A stretch of 64,000 nucleotides of DNA, from the NCBI GenBank assembly GCA_041690535.1, contig JAWLHA010000015.1, positions 1 through 64,000 on the forward strand, written 5' to 3'. Below, one piece after another: positions 52,187 through 60,698 of this stretch (position 1 is the first letter of the stretch; the number at the start of each line of letters is the position of its first letter). The DNA is from JAWLHA01 sp041690535. Lineage in GTDB: Bacteria; Pseudomonadota; Gammaproteobacteria; Thiohalomonadales; Thiohalomonadaceae. A program made the position numbers and the translations under genes. Under the pieces are notes generated by a model. It was given only the letters and a program-made list of their open reading frames with translations. It did no database searches and was not told where the DNA came from.

Positions 52187-54490
52187 TTAGGATCCCAGCG
52201 CGACCTTGCAGGCATGCACCAACCCTAAAGGCTGATCGGCAACAGGCGGCAGATGAATCTGCAACTTGTTGTCGACCTCTACGTCACTGATGCTCCTTAC
52301 TGTCCCATCCCGCATAACATAGTCACCGTTGTAGTAGAAAACCAAAGAGTCGCTGGACCGGGATTTGTTCACGGTGTAATAGAGTGGAAGGGATTTGAAG
52401 GGCGCGTCATCCGCCGGGGGCAGAATGTTGTAAGGGATGAGCTGCCTGGGCGAAATTTCCGATGAGCCTGCGCTGCCAACCGCGCGAACGAATTCTTCAG
52501 CGACATCGTGCACTTCGGAACTAACGCGTCCTTCGATATCACGCTTCTGGAAAATGTTGAGGGTGACCTGCATCACCTGTGTCCAGTCGATTTGATTGGT
52601 GAAGATTTCGACGCTGTAGATCTCTTCACTATCCTTGACTATCAGCGGGCCACGGCTGTACGGCACGTTGATATTGACCAGAGGGAAGACCGACCCGTCG
52701 CCGTAGATCACCTGACCATTGAGTTGGAAGTAGGCCGTCTGAACGTCGGGTTGGGCCATAAATGTCCATGAAGTCGATGTTGACAGGCCAGGTTGTGGCT
52801 CGGGCACCCAGCTGTCCCAGGTGTAATCGGGCGGAGGGGGCAGGGAGGGATTTTGATAGTCGAAGTAAGCGGCATTGGCGTTGATTTCGAGGAAGCCGTC
52901 GCCCGTACGGGATGCAATTGCACGCAAGCTGAAACTGGAAAGGTGCTCCTGAGGTGTGAGCACATAAACGAGATCGGCGTTATCAGAGCCAAACTGCTGA
53001 TTGGGCTGGACAGTCACTATATCGCCCGAAGTCAGCTGGTAACGGAGGCGGTAGTTGTAAGTGTTGGTGACCGGAACGTGATAGGTCGAAGAGAAGGCGA
53101 CAGCTCTGTTGTTCTCGGTGAGCTCCTTCGTCTGTAATTTTGGCTTCTGTCCAGTCGGGGGAGTTTCGTAAAAGTCGATGAAAACCTTATTGACCGAGTT
53201 CTTGGACCCATCGCTGAAGGGTATCCCGGAGCCGATGAAAGTGACATTCCGAATACCCAACTGGCTTGGGCGGAACGACACGCGAGTAGAACTGCTCGGG
53301 ATCCAGTCGGATGTATAGGAAGGGTCACCGTTTCCGAATCGCACCTCGTACCTATACTCGTAATTGGGGTCGAACACCCCACCACCTGGGGCAACGTAGG
53401 TGACGCTCGTCGCATTGTCCTTGAGGCTGAGGTGGAACGTGTTATCCGTCTTACGGGTGGGATAGTTGACTGTGACGATTACGTCCTCGAACTGAGGCAC
53501 GTGGTCTTCGTCCGTCGGATCGCCCACTAATTCGAAGGTCACCACCAGTTGACGGTTGTCGACCTCGTGGTAGAGCTTGCTCCAGGTCGCGGCGTCGAAG
53601 CGCGGAAGGAAGCGGGACACTGGCGTGCTCCACTCGACGATGGTGTCTTCCGAATAGGTCGCACTAAAGTCACTGACGACAGAAATCGGGTTTTCGTTTC
53701 CGTCGGCGAGGTGCCGGGCCGTCTCCACGGCATCGGCGATCTGGTTCTCCAGTGTGGACCACGCCCAGTCACGGACCATCTGCACCAGCTCATCGGTGCC
53801 GCCGGCCCCACGTTTGACTGTGACTTCGCCGGCACCGGATTGCTTCAGGTTCTGTTTGATTTCGGTCAGTACGGTGTGCTTCTTTCCCCAAGTGTCGGTT
53901 GTCGTGCCGTATTTTCGCTCGTACTCGATCGCGGCAGAGGCTGTATACTGAATGGTGGCCTCGGCCCCAAGGAGCTGGGTCAGCACGCCCATGTCGTAGT
54001 TTATGGCAAACGGTGAGAGCCCCCCCTCTCCGCTGAAGCTCTCCTTGAAGGAATTCAGTTGCGCTTCGGTTTTCAGTTCGACATGAAAATGGGCCGTATT
54101 CGTGCCGAACAATGACGGAGTGATTGTGATTTCCTGTGCTTTCGGCACGCCGTCATCATCAGGGAGGGTGAAGTCAAAGCAGGTCAAGCCACGGACCCAG
54201 GTGAATTGTCCCCAACCGGTTATCCCCGGAACCTGTTGTTCCGCGGCGCGTTTGGCTTCGTCAGGGGCATGCAGTTCCACCTCGAAGGCGCACGAGCCGG
54301 AGATTCCGCCACCCTTGGAAAGGTACTTGGTCAAACTGAACGCGGGCTGGCCTTGATCGATGCGAAGGCGGGGGACCGGAACGAGGTACCATATGCCTTT
54401 GTCGGTCCTGTCCTGGAAGATGGTTACCTGAAGTGTTTCTCCGCTTGCGTCAGAGTAGTCGACCTGTCTTGCGGTGGTGATATCAAACAT
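52187..54490 (-). CDS. Large beta-rich protein of unknown function (first gene of the operon)
   Basis: 767 residues, no signal peptide or membrane helix. Residues about 1-190 are an alternating beta region (LQVTIFQDRTDKGIWYLVPVPRLRIDQGQPAFSLTKY). Residues about 190-310 have helices (EIKQNLKQSGAGEVTVKRGAGGTDELVQMVRDWAWSTLENQI). The remainder looks like three or four beta-sandwich modules (EYRYEVRFGNGDPSYTSDWIPS; STYHVPVTNTYNYRLRYQLTSGD). GAGGGT lies 7 bases before ATG 54490. It is the likely first gene of the transcript reading left. The sandwich array suggests binding or a structural role. Confidence 0.45.
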   Translation of the reverse strand: MFDITTARQVDYSDASGETLQVTIFQDRTDKGIWYLVPVPRLRIDQGQPAFSLTKYLSKGGGISGSCAFEVELHAPDEAKRAAEQQVPGITGWGQFTWVRGLTCFDFTLPDDDGVPKAQEITITPSLFGTNTAHFHVELKTEAQLNSFKESFSGEGGLSPFAINYDMGVLTQLLGAEATIQYTASAAIEYERKYGTTTDTWGKKHTVLTEIKQNLKQSGAGEVTVKRGAGGTDELVQMVRDWAWSTLENQIADAVETARHLADGNENPISVVSDFSATYSEDTIVEWSTPVSRFLPRFDAATWSKLYHEVDNRQLVVTFELVGDPTDEDHVPQFEDVIVTVNYPTRKTDNTFHLSLKDNATSVTYVAPGGGVFDPNYEYRYEVRFGNGDPSYTSDWIPSSSTRVSFRPSQLGIRNVTFIGSGIPFSDGSKNSVNKVFIDFYETPPTGQKPKLQTKELTENNRAVAFSSTYHVPVTNTYNYRLRYQLTSGDIVTVQPNQQFGSDNADLVYVLTPQEHLSSFSLRAIASRTGDGFLEINANAAYFDYQNPSLPPPPDYTWDSWVPEPQPGLSTSTSWTFMAQPDVQTAYFQLNGQVIYGDGSVFPLVNINVPYSRGPLIVKDSEEIYSVEIFTNQIDWTQVMQVTLNIFQKRDIEGRVSSEVHDVAEEFVRAVGSAGSSEISPRQLIPYNILPPADDAPFKSLPLYYTVNKSRSSDSLVFYYNGDYVMRDGTVRSISDVEVDNKLQIHLPPVADQPLGLVHACKVALGS

Positions 54491-55024
54491 GATGGCACCC
54501 TCGGAACAGTGATTGTGCTTGCTTCAATCGATGGTTTGTTGTGCGCGGTCCGAGCCTGTTCATGGGCACCCTCCTGTTGAATGGTGAATTGCAATCACCC
54601 TGACAGTACTGCGGAGCGGATGCGGTAGATAATTATTTGTCGTGATTAGGAAAACCAGAATCTGTAATAAGGGTGTGCACCTAATCACCGAACTCCTTTG
54701 GGGAAATTTTGGCTTAGGTAGGAGATCTCCGTAGACGCAGCGAATGTCGGCATCGTCGCGGCTATTCGCCATGGTTTGGGGAAGCGGTGCGAACCGGTGA
54801 CAAAAGCAGGTGATTCGGTGGTAACTCGCATAGCGGTTTCGGCAGGACACGAGATGTCGCTTGGCCAGAGGCAGATGCGTGTTTGATAGGAAATACACTT
54901 ATTGGTAGCGACGGCTCGCGATCTGTGCGCAGTGGGTGAGCCCGGGTGGGGAATCGGATGATGCCAAAGCTGCTCACCCGCCATCTGTAGGGCGACCCTG
55001 AGATTCCCGCCTTTACCGAAAAAA
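54491..55024. other. Intergenic region upstream of the 4-gene operon
   Basis: No convincing gene in 534 bases, which is AT-richer than the surroundings (for example 54620-54700). It should hold the leftward promoter for the 54490 gene and whatever drives the rightward gene at 55025. A loose palindrome GGTGAATTGCAATCACC lies at about 54580-54598. The lower GC fits acquisition of the operon from elsewhere, but this was judged by eye. Confidence 0.35.
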
Positions 55025-55501
55025 ATGGCGTGCAGCAGCCTCGACGCCCAAGGCAACCAACTCGCCGAGTTGACCGCCGGCTCCGCACAGCTCGCCGAGC
55101 AGGTGGCAGGGCTGCAGCTGCGGGTCGACGCGCTTACCGGCCGGGTCGACGTGCTGGAGGGGTATCACAAATCGAACCCCGAGCAGTGTGACCAAGGCGT
55201 CGATGCCCACACCAACTCTCCCTGGGTGGTGTGTGAGGCGGACGCCAGTGAGGCCTGGATCTCTGCAAATAACGGCGGGACCTATCATCCGGAGGAGATC
55301 TGCAAGAGCTTGGGCTATCGCACCGTGGACATGTGGGACGGCACCTGCGGCAACGTGTGTGGCTACTGCCAGGGACCGACCTCCTGCTCCTCGCACGGAA
55401 GCAAGGTCCTGAATCGCACGTGGGACGGAATCGGCAATGCTGGAGCGGACGAGTTCGGAGGCCGGATTCACTACACCGTTTTCTGGCGATGCGTCCAGTA
55501 A
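55025..55501 (+). CDS. Cys-rich protein with coiled coil, likely a lipoprotein missing its signal
   Basis: 158 residues as read from ATG 55025. It opens MACSSLDAQGNQLAELTAGSAQ, which looks like a lipobox Cys (ACSS) followed by an Lpp-like coiled coil (to residue ~45), but there is no hydrophobic signal in front. The remaining ~110 residues hold nine or ten Cys (CDQG, VVCEAD, EEICKSLGYR, GTCGNVCGYCQG, TSCSS, FWRCVQ), a secreted disulfide-rich, lectin-like domain. A good terminator follows. The start may be wrong or the 5' end lost. Confidence 0.55.
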   Translation: MACSSLDAQGNQLAELTAGSAQLAEQVAGLQLRVDALTGRVDVLEGYHKSNPEQCDQGVDAHTNSPWVVCEADASEAWISANNGGTYHPEEICKSLGYRTVDMWDGTCGNVCGYCQGPTSCSSHGSKVLNRTWDGIGNAGADEFGGRIHYTVFWRCVQ

Positions 55502-55531
55502 ACGGCTATCGGTCCGCGACGTAACATGCTA

Positions 55532-55562
55532 GAAAGGGCGCCGCGCGGCGCCCTTTCTTCTT
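55532..55562 (+). terminator. Rho-independent terminator
   Basis: GAAAGGGCGCCGC (55532-55544) and GCGGCGCCCTTTC (55545-55557) are perfect complements, followed by TTCTTTGG. It ends the Cys-rich gene 31 bases after its stop. Confidence 0.85.
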
Positions 55563-55740
55563 TGGACGGCCGCAATCCCCGTAGAGTGGGCGTCAGGGGG
55601 CTGGTCTACGGCGGCAAATGAGGCCGGGGCCTGAAGTTTTCGTGGACGCAGCCCTACCACCTCGGGCTTCCTTTGTCACCACTTCCGCCGTCGGAAGAAG
55701 ACGACTTTCCACCACGTGCGCACCTGCCGTGTGGGTCACT

Positions 55741-56277
55741 TTAATCGGGATGGATGTCGCCGCAATCGCCGGAGAGCCACTTGCCACTCTGCTCCATGGT
55801 CATCTGTTCGGGGCGTCCGTCAACCATGGTGTTTACGGTGGCCTGACTCTTATAGATGGTGGGGCCATTGAAGGTGATTTCCCCTTCACCGCTGGAGGGG
55901 GGATCGCCGGCGCACTGGAACTTCACTTTCACCGATTTGGCGGTGCGCTGCACCACTTCTTGCGTGCAGTCTTCATCCTGCACAAGGTCGAGGGCAGCGG
56001 CCTGCTCGGGAGTAATACAGACCCGCATGGTTTGGGTGTTCGCATCGAAGCTAATCCCCTCCGCAGCCATGGTTTGTTCAATCATTTTGCGTTGTTCGGG
56101 CGGCATGTCCGCCAAACGCTGCTGCATTTCCCGCATCATCTGTTCCACCGCGCCGCTTTGCGATGTGACCACGGTTGTTTGCTCCCAGAGACCGGGGCGC
56201 ATTGTCGGCTGAGCCAATGCAGGACTGCCAGCCAGTGCGGCCGCCATAATTGCGGGAATGATTCGCGCTTTTTTCAT
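55741..56277 (-). CDS. DUF3617 periplasmic protein
   Basis: 178 residues from ATG 56277 (GAGAGATGAG just upstream). The signal peptide is MKKARIIPAIMAAALAGSPALA. The mature part begins with the family hallmark MRPGLWEQTTVV and has the helical MMREMQQRLADMPPEQRKMIEQTM segment, a Cys pair (VCITPEQAAAL ... DEDCTQEV) and the late MTMEQSGKWLSGDCGD. DUF3617 proteins are small periplasmic proteins of unknown role. It stands alone, read leftward. Confidence 0.82.
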   Translation of the reverse strand: MKKARIIPAIMAAALAGSPALAQPTMRPGLWEQTTVVTSQSGAVEQMMREMQQRLADMPPEQRKMIEQTMAAEGISFDANTQTMRVCITPEQAAALDLVQDEDCTQEVVQRTAKSVKVKFQCAGDPPSSGEGEITFNGPTIYKSQATVNTMVDGRPEQMTMEQSGKWLSGDCGDIHPD

Positions 56278-56489
56278 CTCATCTCTCTTTGCTTGAAAGC
56301 CCTCAGGCGGTGCCATCCACTCTTGCCCTCCCTATCCAAAATCGACGGTCAGGAAGAATGTGTTGGAGGTTATAAAAACAAGCGCGGGGAGCTTTATGCT
56401 GCTCCCCGCTGATTCAACGACTCCGATGGCGCACATCAATCGCCCATACACGATCATCGGCCCCCCCGAACGGACATCCCCTCTTAATG

Positions 56490-56655
56490 CAGGGTGAACG
56501 CATACTTACGTTACGGCCGTGCTGTGAGCGATGTAAGTCCTTGAAAGCAGGTTCGCTGACAATACGTCCATGTACGCTCGACGGCCGCGTCCATGCGGCC
56601 GTCGACCTGCTTTCAAGGACTTACATTGCTCTTGGGTAAGTATGCGTTTACCCTG
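56490..56655. mobile_element. CAGGG(T)AAACGCATAC-ended element, copy 1
   Basis: 166 bases. Ends CAGGGTGAACGCATACTTAC (56490-56509) and the near-perfect complement at 56636-56655 (19 of 20). Inside, GTAAGTCCTTGAAAGCAGGT and its complement make a second, longer stem around CGACGGCCGCGTCCATGCGG. No gene. No target duplication is obvious. Confidence 0.7.
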
Positions 56656-56966
56656 CCTATCAATGGGATTGCGGCAATCATGTAAGCTGGTTAGAGGCCC
56701 AGAAGGAAAATAGGCGTTATGCGATGACAAATCAAGCTGTTGTCCCATAACTCAACGCCCTTTCGGCCCTCTCATAAGCGGCATCTTCAGGCGGCTTGGT
56801 CCTTTGCACCATTACATCGTCGGGCAGTGAGGCGCTCGTAGACTGCGACTTCCGCTACACCCGTAACTCACTCCGAGCATGGGGGGAGTGCCGGGGCCTG
56901 CGTGGCACCGGCGGACTCGGCCGCCGCGACTGCGATGGCGTTTGCTGCGCTTTGCCCCATCTGGGC

Positions 56967-57132
56967 CAGGGTAAACGCATACTAACGTCACGGCCGTGCT
57001 GTGAGCGATGTAAGTCCTTGAAAGCAGGTGCACTGTGAATACATCCATGTACGCTCGACGGCCGCGTCCATGCGGCCGACGACCTGCTTTCAAGGACTTA
57101 CATCGCTCTCTGGTAAGTATGCGTTTACCCTG
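56967..57132. mobile_element. CAGGGTAAACGCATAC-ended element, copy 2, with direct-repeat flanks
   Basis: Also 166 bases, about 90 percent like copy 1 and in the same orientation 477 bases away. The 9-base sequence CCCATCTGG lies on both sides (56956-56964 and 57133-57141), consistent with a target duplication of about 9 bases. The gap between the copies (56656-56966) and the stretch to 57359 contain no recognisable gene. Confidence 0.7.
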
Positions 57133-57367
57133 CCCATCTGGCCTGCGCACTTGACTTGATCTCAAAGAGCGTGTTGGTGTTTTGAAGTAGAAGCGAGGTG
57201 AGAATTCACGCTATAAATAGCTGGCCCGAACCCATGACGGTTTACTGGGGGGAAGAGTGGTGAGGGCGTGAGTACCCGGTATGGCGCGACAGCGGAATCC
57301 GGGGACCGGGTGCAACGATGCCCCGGATCGGAGCCGCTTCACCTCGGGTGTTTTCTGTCAGGAAACA

Positions 57368-57574
57368 GTAACTACTCACCCCCATCCGTCATTCCCGCGA
57401 AGGCGGGAATCCAGTGCTGGACTTCAGAGGGCCATGGGTATTGAACTGGGTGCGTTATGGATTCCCGCCTTCGCGGGAATGACGAACTGTACGAGTAGCG
57501 AGGATCGAGTGCGGTGAGCGTGCGACCGCATTTTAATTTGCACAAGCGGGATGCAGTCGGGGGCAAGTAGTTAC
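57368..57574 (-). mobile_element. GTAAC-ended MITE, copy 4, with 8-bp target duplication
   Basis: GTAACTACTC and AAGTAGTTAC bound 207 bases in the same orientation as copy 3. The flanks are the exact 8-base repeat AGGAAACA (57360-57367 and 57575-57582). Sequence inside is almost identical to copies 1-3, including the paired REP-like palindromes. Confidence 0.85.
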
Positions 57575-57669
57575 AGGAAACATTATTGAAGTTGGTTGCG
57601 GCGCAGGGGAGCATACCGCACTTGCGGCGCCGAATTTTCCAATATGGAGCGATACGCGAGGAGTACCAG

Positions 57670-58338
57670 ATGAAACGAGTGGATGTACGGCTGTGCAGTG
57701 CGTTGGCTATTGCAGTGGCCATGGGCTGCGTGAGTCTCCCAACGCAGGCGCAGGGTTCGGACATGACCTTCTTCGTGACCAGCGTGGGAAAGGGCAATGG
57801 CGCCGACCTGGGAGGGCTTGAGGGAGCCGATGCTCACTGCCGCGCACTGGCGAAGGCGGTCGGGTCGCCCCACACAAATTGGCGCGCGTACTTGAGCACC
57901 ACCGCCCCGAGAGGTGAAGCGGGGATTAACGCCCGGGATCGGATCGGCAAGGGGCCTTGGCAGAATGCCAGGGGGGTCGTCATCGCCACCAGTGTGGAGG
58001 ATCTTCACTCCCGCGCCAACAACATCGACAAGCAGACCGCTCTGACCGAAAAGGGTGAAGTGGTGCCGGGCCGTGGTGATGCCGTAAACATGCATGACAT
58101 TCTTACCGGGTCCGATCCGGCGGGATACTATTCGACGGCCGGCTGCGACACCACCTGTGGAAACTGGACCAAGAGCGGAGAGGGATCGGCCATCGTCGGA
58201 CACCATGATCGCGTTGGGCTGACGGACTCCCGACACATGATTTCCTGGAACTCCTCGCATGGGACCCGAGGTTGCAGCCAGGAAGCTCTGAAGGGCACGG
58301 GTGGAGCAGGGTTGTTCTACTGCTTCGTCGCCGACTGA
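57670..58338 (+). CDS. Secreted endostatin/lectin-like protein
   Basis: 222 residues from ATG 57670, with AGGAG 6-10 bases upstream. The signal peptide is MKRVDVRLCSALAIAVAMGCVSLPTQA. The mature domain begins MTFFVTSVGKGNGADLGGLEGADAHCRALAKAVGSPHTNWRAYLSTTAP, a pattern shared by bacterial secreted proteins related to the collagen NC10/endostatin C-type-lectin-like fold. Four or more Cys (GCDTTCG, GCSQEAL, FYCFVAD) probably form disulfides. The frame also runs upstream to the MITE but without family sequence. The ligand is unknown. Confidence 0.68.
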   Translation: MKRVDVRLCSALAIAVAMGCVSLPTQAQGSDMTFFVTSVGKGNGADLGGLEGADAHCRALAKAVGSPHTNWRAYLSTTAPRGEAGINARDRIGKGPWQNARGVVIATSVEDLHSRANNIDKQTALTEKGEVVPGRGDAVNMHDILTGSDPAGYYSTAGCDTTCGNWTKSGEGSAIVGHHDRVGLTDSRHMISWNSSHGTRGCSQEALKGTGGAGLFYCFVAD

Positions 58339-58343
58339 ACGTC

Positions 58344-58387
58344 CTGGAGCACCGAATAGGTCATCGGAACAAACGCCAATCGCAGCC
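58344..58387 (+). repeat. Solitary left end of the CTAGAGCACCGAACAG MITE family
   Basis: CTGGAGCACCGAATAGG then a 10-base gap and AACGCCAATCGCAGCC match the left 44 bases of the element at 17694. No right end follows before moaA. Confidence 0.55.
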
Positions 58388-58489
58388 GGATCGCGCCCCA
58401 GCTGGCGGGGGCAACGCGCACGCTCGACACCGGGCAGGGATGCTCAATCGAATCAGCTGTTTCGCAAGGGGGAGACGTTCCCGCCTTGT

Positions 58490-59479
58490 TCAGCCCCCGG
58501 TGATGGACATGAACCGGCCCACCACCGCCGACTGACTGTCGTGGAATTCGTGGCCTTGTGGTTTGCGAGCGATGGCCACGAGGATATGTTGTTCCAGCTC
58601 TTCGCCGCTTGCGCCGTTACGCAAAACTTCCCTGAGCGGATAACTGTGGTCTCGGCCCAGGCAAAGGTACAGTGTGCCGTCAACCGAAAGTCGGACGCGG
58701 TTGCAGGTGTCGCAAAAGTGCTGTGAAAGCGGGGTGATGAAACCGATCTTCAGATTGGTGCCCGCCACTTCGACATAGCGCGCGGGGCCGCCGCCAGGCA
58801 CTATCGCCGGCACCAGCTCGAAGCGCTGCTCCAGATGCCGACGCACCTCCTCCAAGTGGACATAACGGGCGCTGGACTCACGGCCGGTGTGGCCCACCGG
58901 CATCGTCTCGATGAAGCGCAGAGTGAATCCATGTTCAGCGCAGTAGTTCACCATCCTCACGATGTCACCGACGTCGTCGTTAATGCCGCGCATCAGCACC
59001 GTGTTGATTTTGATGGGGTCGAAGCCGGCCTCCCGCGCCGCATCGAGTCCCGCCAACACCTTCTCCAACCGTCCGCCGGTGATCGCGCGAAAGCACGAAG
59101 AATCGAGCGTGTCGAGGCTGACGTTGAGCCGCGACACGCCGGCCCGGCGCAGCGCCTTGGCGTGGCGCGTCAGTTGGACGCCATTGGTGGAGAGCGACAG
59201 GTCTTCAATGCCGGGCAGCGCGCCGATGCGCTGGAGCAGCTCCGGTAACCCCTTGCGGACCAGCGGCTCGCCACCGGTGATCCGCACCCGTCTCAAGCCG
59301 AGGTTGGCGAATGCGGCCAACACCGTTTCGATTTCATTGAACGTCAACCACTGTTCGGGTGTCTTGAAGTCCGTAAAACCCTGCGGCATGCAGTAGACGC
59401 AGCGCAGGTCACACCGGTCCGTCACCGACAGGCGGAGATATTCGATGCGACGGCCGAAGGGATCGCTCAACGGATTCAT
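58490..59479 (-). CDS. moaA: GTP 3',8-cyclase (molybdenum cofactor biosynthesis)
   Basis: 329 residues. The radical-SAM site is CDLRCVYC near residue 23, followed by ITGGEPLVRKG, LSLSTNGVQL and VSRLNVSLDTLD. The second 4Fe-4S site is CDTCNRVRLSVDGTLYLCLG near residue 260, and the essential C-terminal GG (SITGG) is present. It converts GTP to 3',8-cyclo-GTP, the first step of molybdopterin synthesis. Its place next to the nap operon fits: NapA needs a molybdenum cofactor. Confidence 0.95.
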   Translation of the reverse strand: MNPLSDPFGRRIEYLRLSVTDRCDLRCVYCMPQGFTDFKTPEQWLTFNEIETVLAAFANLGLRRVRITGGEPLVRKGLPELLQRIGALPGIEDLSLSTNGVQLTRHAKALRRAGVSRLNVSLDTLDSSCFRAITGGRLEKVLAGLDAAREAGFDPIKINTVLMRGINDDVGDIVRMVNYCAEHGFTLRFIETMPVGHTGRESSARYVHLEEVRRHLEQRFELVPAIVPGGGPARYVEVAGTNLKIGFITPLSQHFCDTCNRVRLSVDGTLYLCLGRDHSYPLREVLRNGASGEELEQHILVAIARKPQGHEFHDSQSAVVGRFMSITGG

Positions 59480-59717
59480 AACAACAACTATAGCCCGTGC
59501 GATGGCATCGGCAACCCAGGTGCAAGCCGAGCCTAAAGCGAATCATTATCTCGGCAGAAGGGCCACCTCCCTCTGTCCACAAAACCGTAGCAAGGCTCGG
59601 AACAGCTATTTTGGCTGTGCGGCTGTCGGAGTTCGACTAACCACAGCAATGTGTTCGCGAGACGCGAGCTCACAACGAGTGGATTTTCCAATGGTGAGAG
59701 GCTGTCGTAACCACGGC

Positions 59718-59791
59718 GTAGGGTGGTAAGTGCCGCCCATCCACCACTTCCTGTGGTTAATCGGTGGATGCGCTGCGCTTATCCACCCTAC
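59718..59791. repeat. Inverted repeat GTAGGGTGG ... CCACCCTAC
   Basis: The right arm (59763-59791) is identical to the inner 29-base arm of the MITE at 17694; the left arm (from 59718) is a shortened, diverged complement. It lies in the gene-free region 59480-59958 between moaA and nap. Confidence 0.55.
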
Positions 59792-59872
59792 AGCTGGCAG
59801 CCGAGTGTGGTTGTAATCCGGGCCGATCCACACAAAAAACGCAGAAAAAAATCGATCTTTTATTGACCCGTC

Positions 59873-59886
59873 TTGACATAGGTCAA
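59873..59886 (+). promoter_or_regulatory. FNR/DNR-like palindrome TTGACATAGGTCAA upstream of nap
   Basis: TTGAC-N4-GTCAA differs by one base per half from the FNR consensus TTGAT-N4-ATCAA and lies 72 bases before the napF start. Oxygen- or nitrate-related control by an FNR/CRP-family protein is usual for nap operons. The AT-rich stretch just upstream (59841-59872) fits a promoter region. Confidence 0.5.
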
Positions 59887-59958
59887 GGCGAAGGATTCCA
59901 GGCTGGGACTAGCGTCTGCAACACGCACGCTGTGTGTGGTTAATTTCGAGGGACCGCG

Positions 59959-60465
59959 GTGGAGAATAACATATCACGGGCGCAGTTTCTTCGAGGCGAT
60001 TTCAGGGGGCGGCGTCGCCCGATCCGCCCCCCCTGGGCACTGCCGGAGGCTCTGTTTGTCGACCGCTGCACTCGTTGCGGCGAATGCGTCGCTGCATGCG
60101 AGAGCGGAATTGTGCAGCGAGGGCAGGGCGGGTTTCCCGTTGTCGATTTTTCCCGCGGCGAATGTACTTTCTGCGGCCGTTGTGCCGACGCTTGCCACCC
60201 ACTTGCGCTTGAGCGCCGCCCGAAATTCTCACGCCCCTGGTCACTCGTCGCCGACCTTGGCGCGTCCTGTCTTGCGCGCCGCGGGACCGTCTGCCGCACC
60301 TGCAGTGAGCAGTGTGAGAACGGCGCGCTTCGATTCCGTTTGGTTGCGGGCGGGGCAAGTCTCCCCGAACTGAATCTCTCTTTGTGCTCCGGTTGCGGCG
60401 CCTGCGTCGGCCCGTGCCCGGTCAATGCCATTGTGGTCTGTGAACCCGGGGAGGGTCGGCAATGA
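59959..60465 (+). CDS. napF: Ferredoxin-type protein NapF
   Basis: 168 residues from GTG 59959 (GAGGG about 6-10 bases upstream). Cysteine groups CTRCGECVAAC, CTFCGRCADAC, CRTCSEQC and CSGCGACVGPC provide the 4Fe-4S sites. Length and order match NapF, a cytoplasmic protein that helps load or mature NapA. It begins the nap operon; its stop overlaps the napD start (ATGA). Confidence 0.92.
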   Translation: MENNISRAQFLRGDFRGRRRPIRPPWALPEALFVDRCTRCGECVAACESGIVQRGQGGFPVVDFSRGECTFCGRCADACHPLALERRPKFSRPWSLVADLGASCLARRGTVCRTCSEQCENGALRFRLVAGGASLPELNLSLCSGCGACVGPCPVNAIVVCEPGEGRQ

Positions 60466-60698
60466 ATATCAGCGGCATTTTGGTGCATGCAGTGCCCGAG
60501 CGGATCGAAACGGTACGCCAGGCGCTTGCCGACATGCCCGGTGTCGAGGTCCATGCAGCCACGCTTGAGGGCAAGTTCATCGTCACTGTTGAGGAAGACG
60601 TTAAGGCAATCGGCCGCACGGCCATGCAGTTTCACACCATCGAGGGCGTCCTGTCGGCGGCCATGATTTATCACTATTGCGAGGAGGCGTCACAATGA
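60462..60698 (+). CDS. napD: NapA-specific chaperone NapD
   Basis: 78 residues with a ferredoxin-like fold pattern: ISGILVHAVPERIETVRQALADMPGVEVHAATLEGKFIVTVE. It binds the Tat signal peptide of NapA and delays export until the cofactor is inserted. It overlaps napF before it and napA after it by 4 bases each. Family length is 80-90. Confidence 0.92.
   Translation: MNISGILVHAVPERIETVRQALADMPGVEVHAATLEGKFIVTVEEDVKAIGRTAMQFHTIEGVLSAAMIYHYCEEASQ

Noticed and set aside
54560..55088. Several ORFs upstream of the 4-gene operon
   Set aside because: They overlap one another in different frames, show no protein pattern and lie in an AT-richer intergenic stretch.
20140..57574. CRISPR array from the repeated GTAACTACTC sequence
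   Set aside because: The copies are dispersed, arranged as inverted ends of 140-210 base elements, and several have target duplications; there are no spacers or cas genes.
58301..58726. 141-codon plus-strand ORF over the 3' end of moaA
   Set aside because: Antisense to moaA and the MITE end, with no recognisable product.
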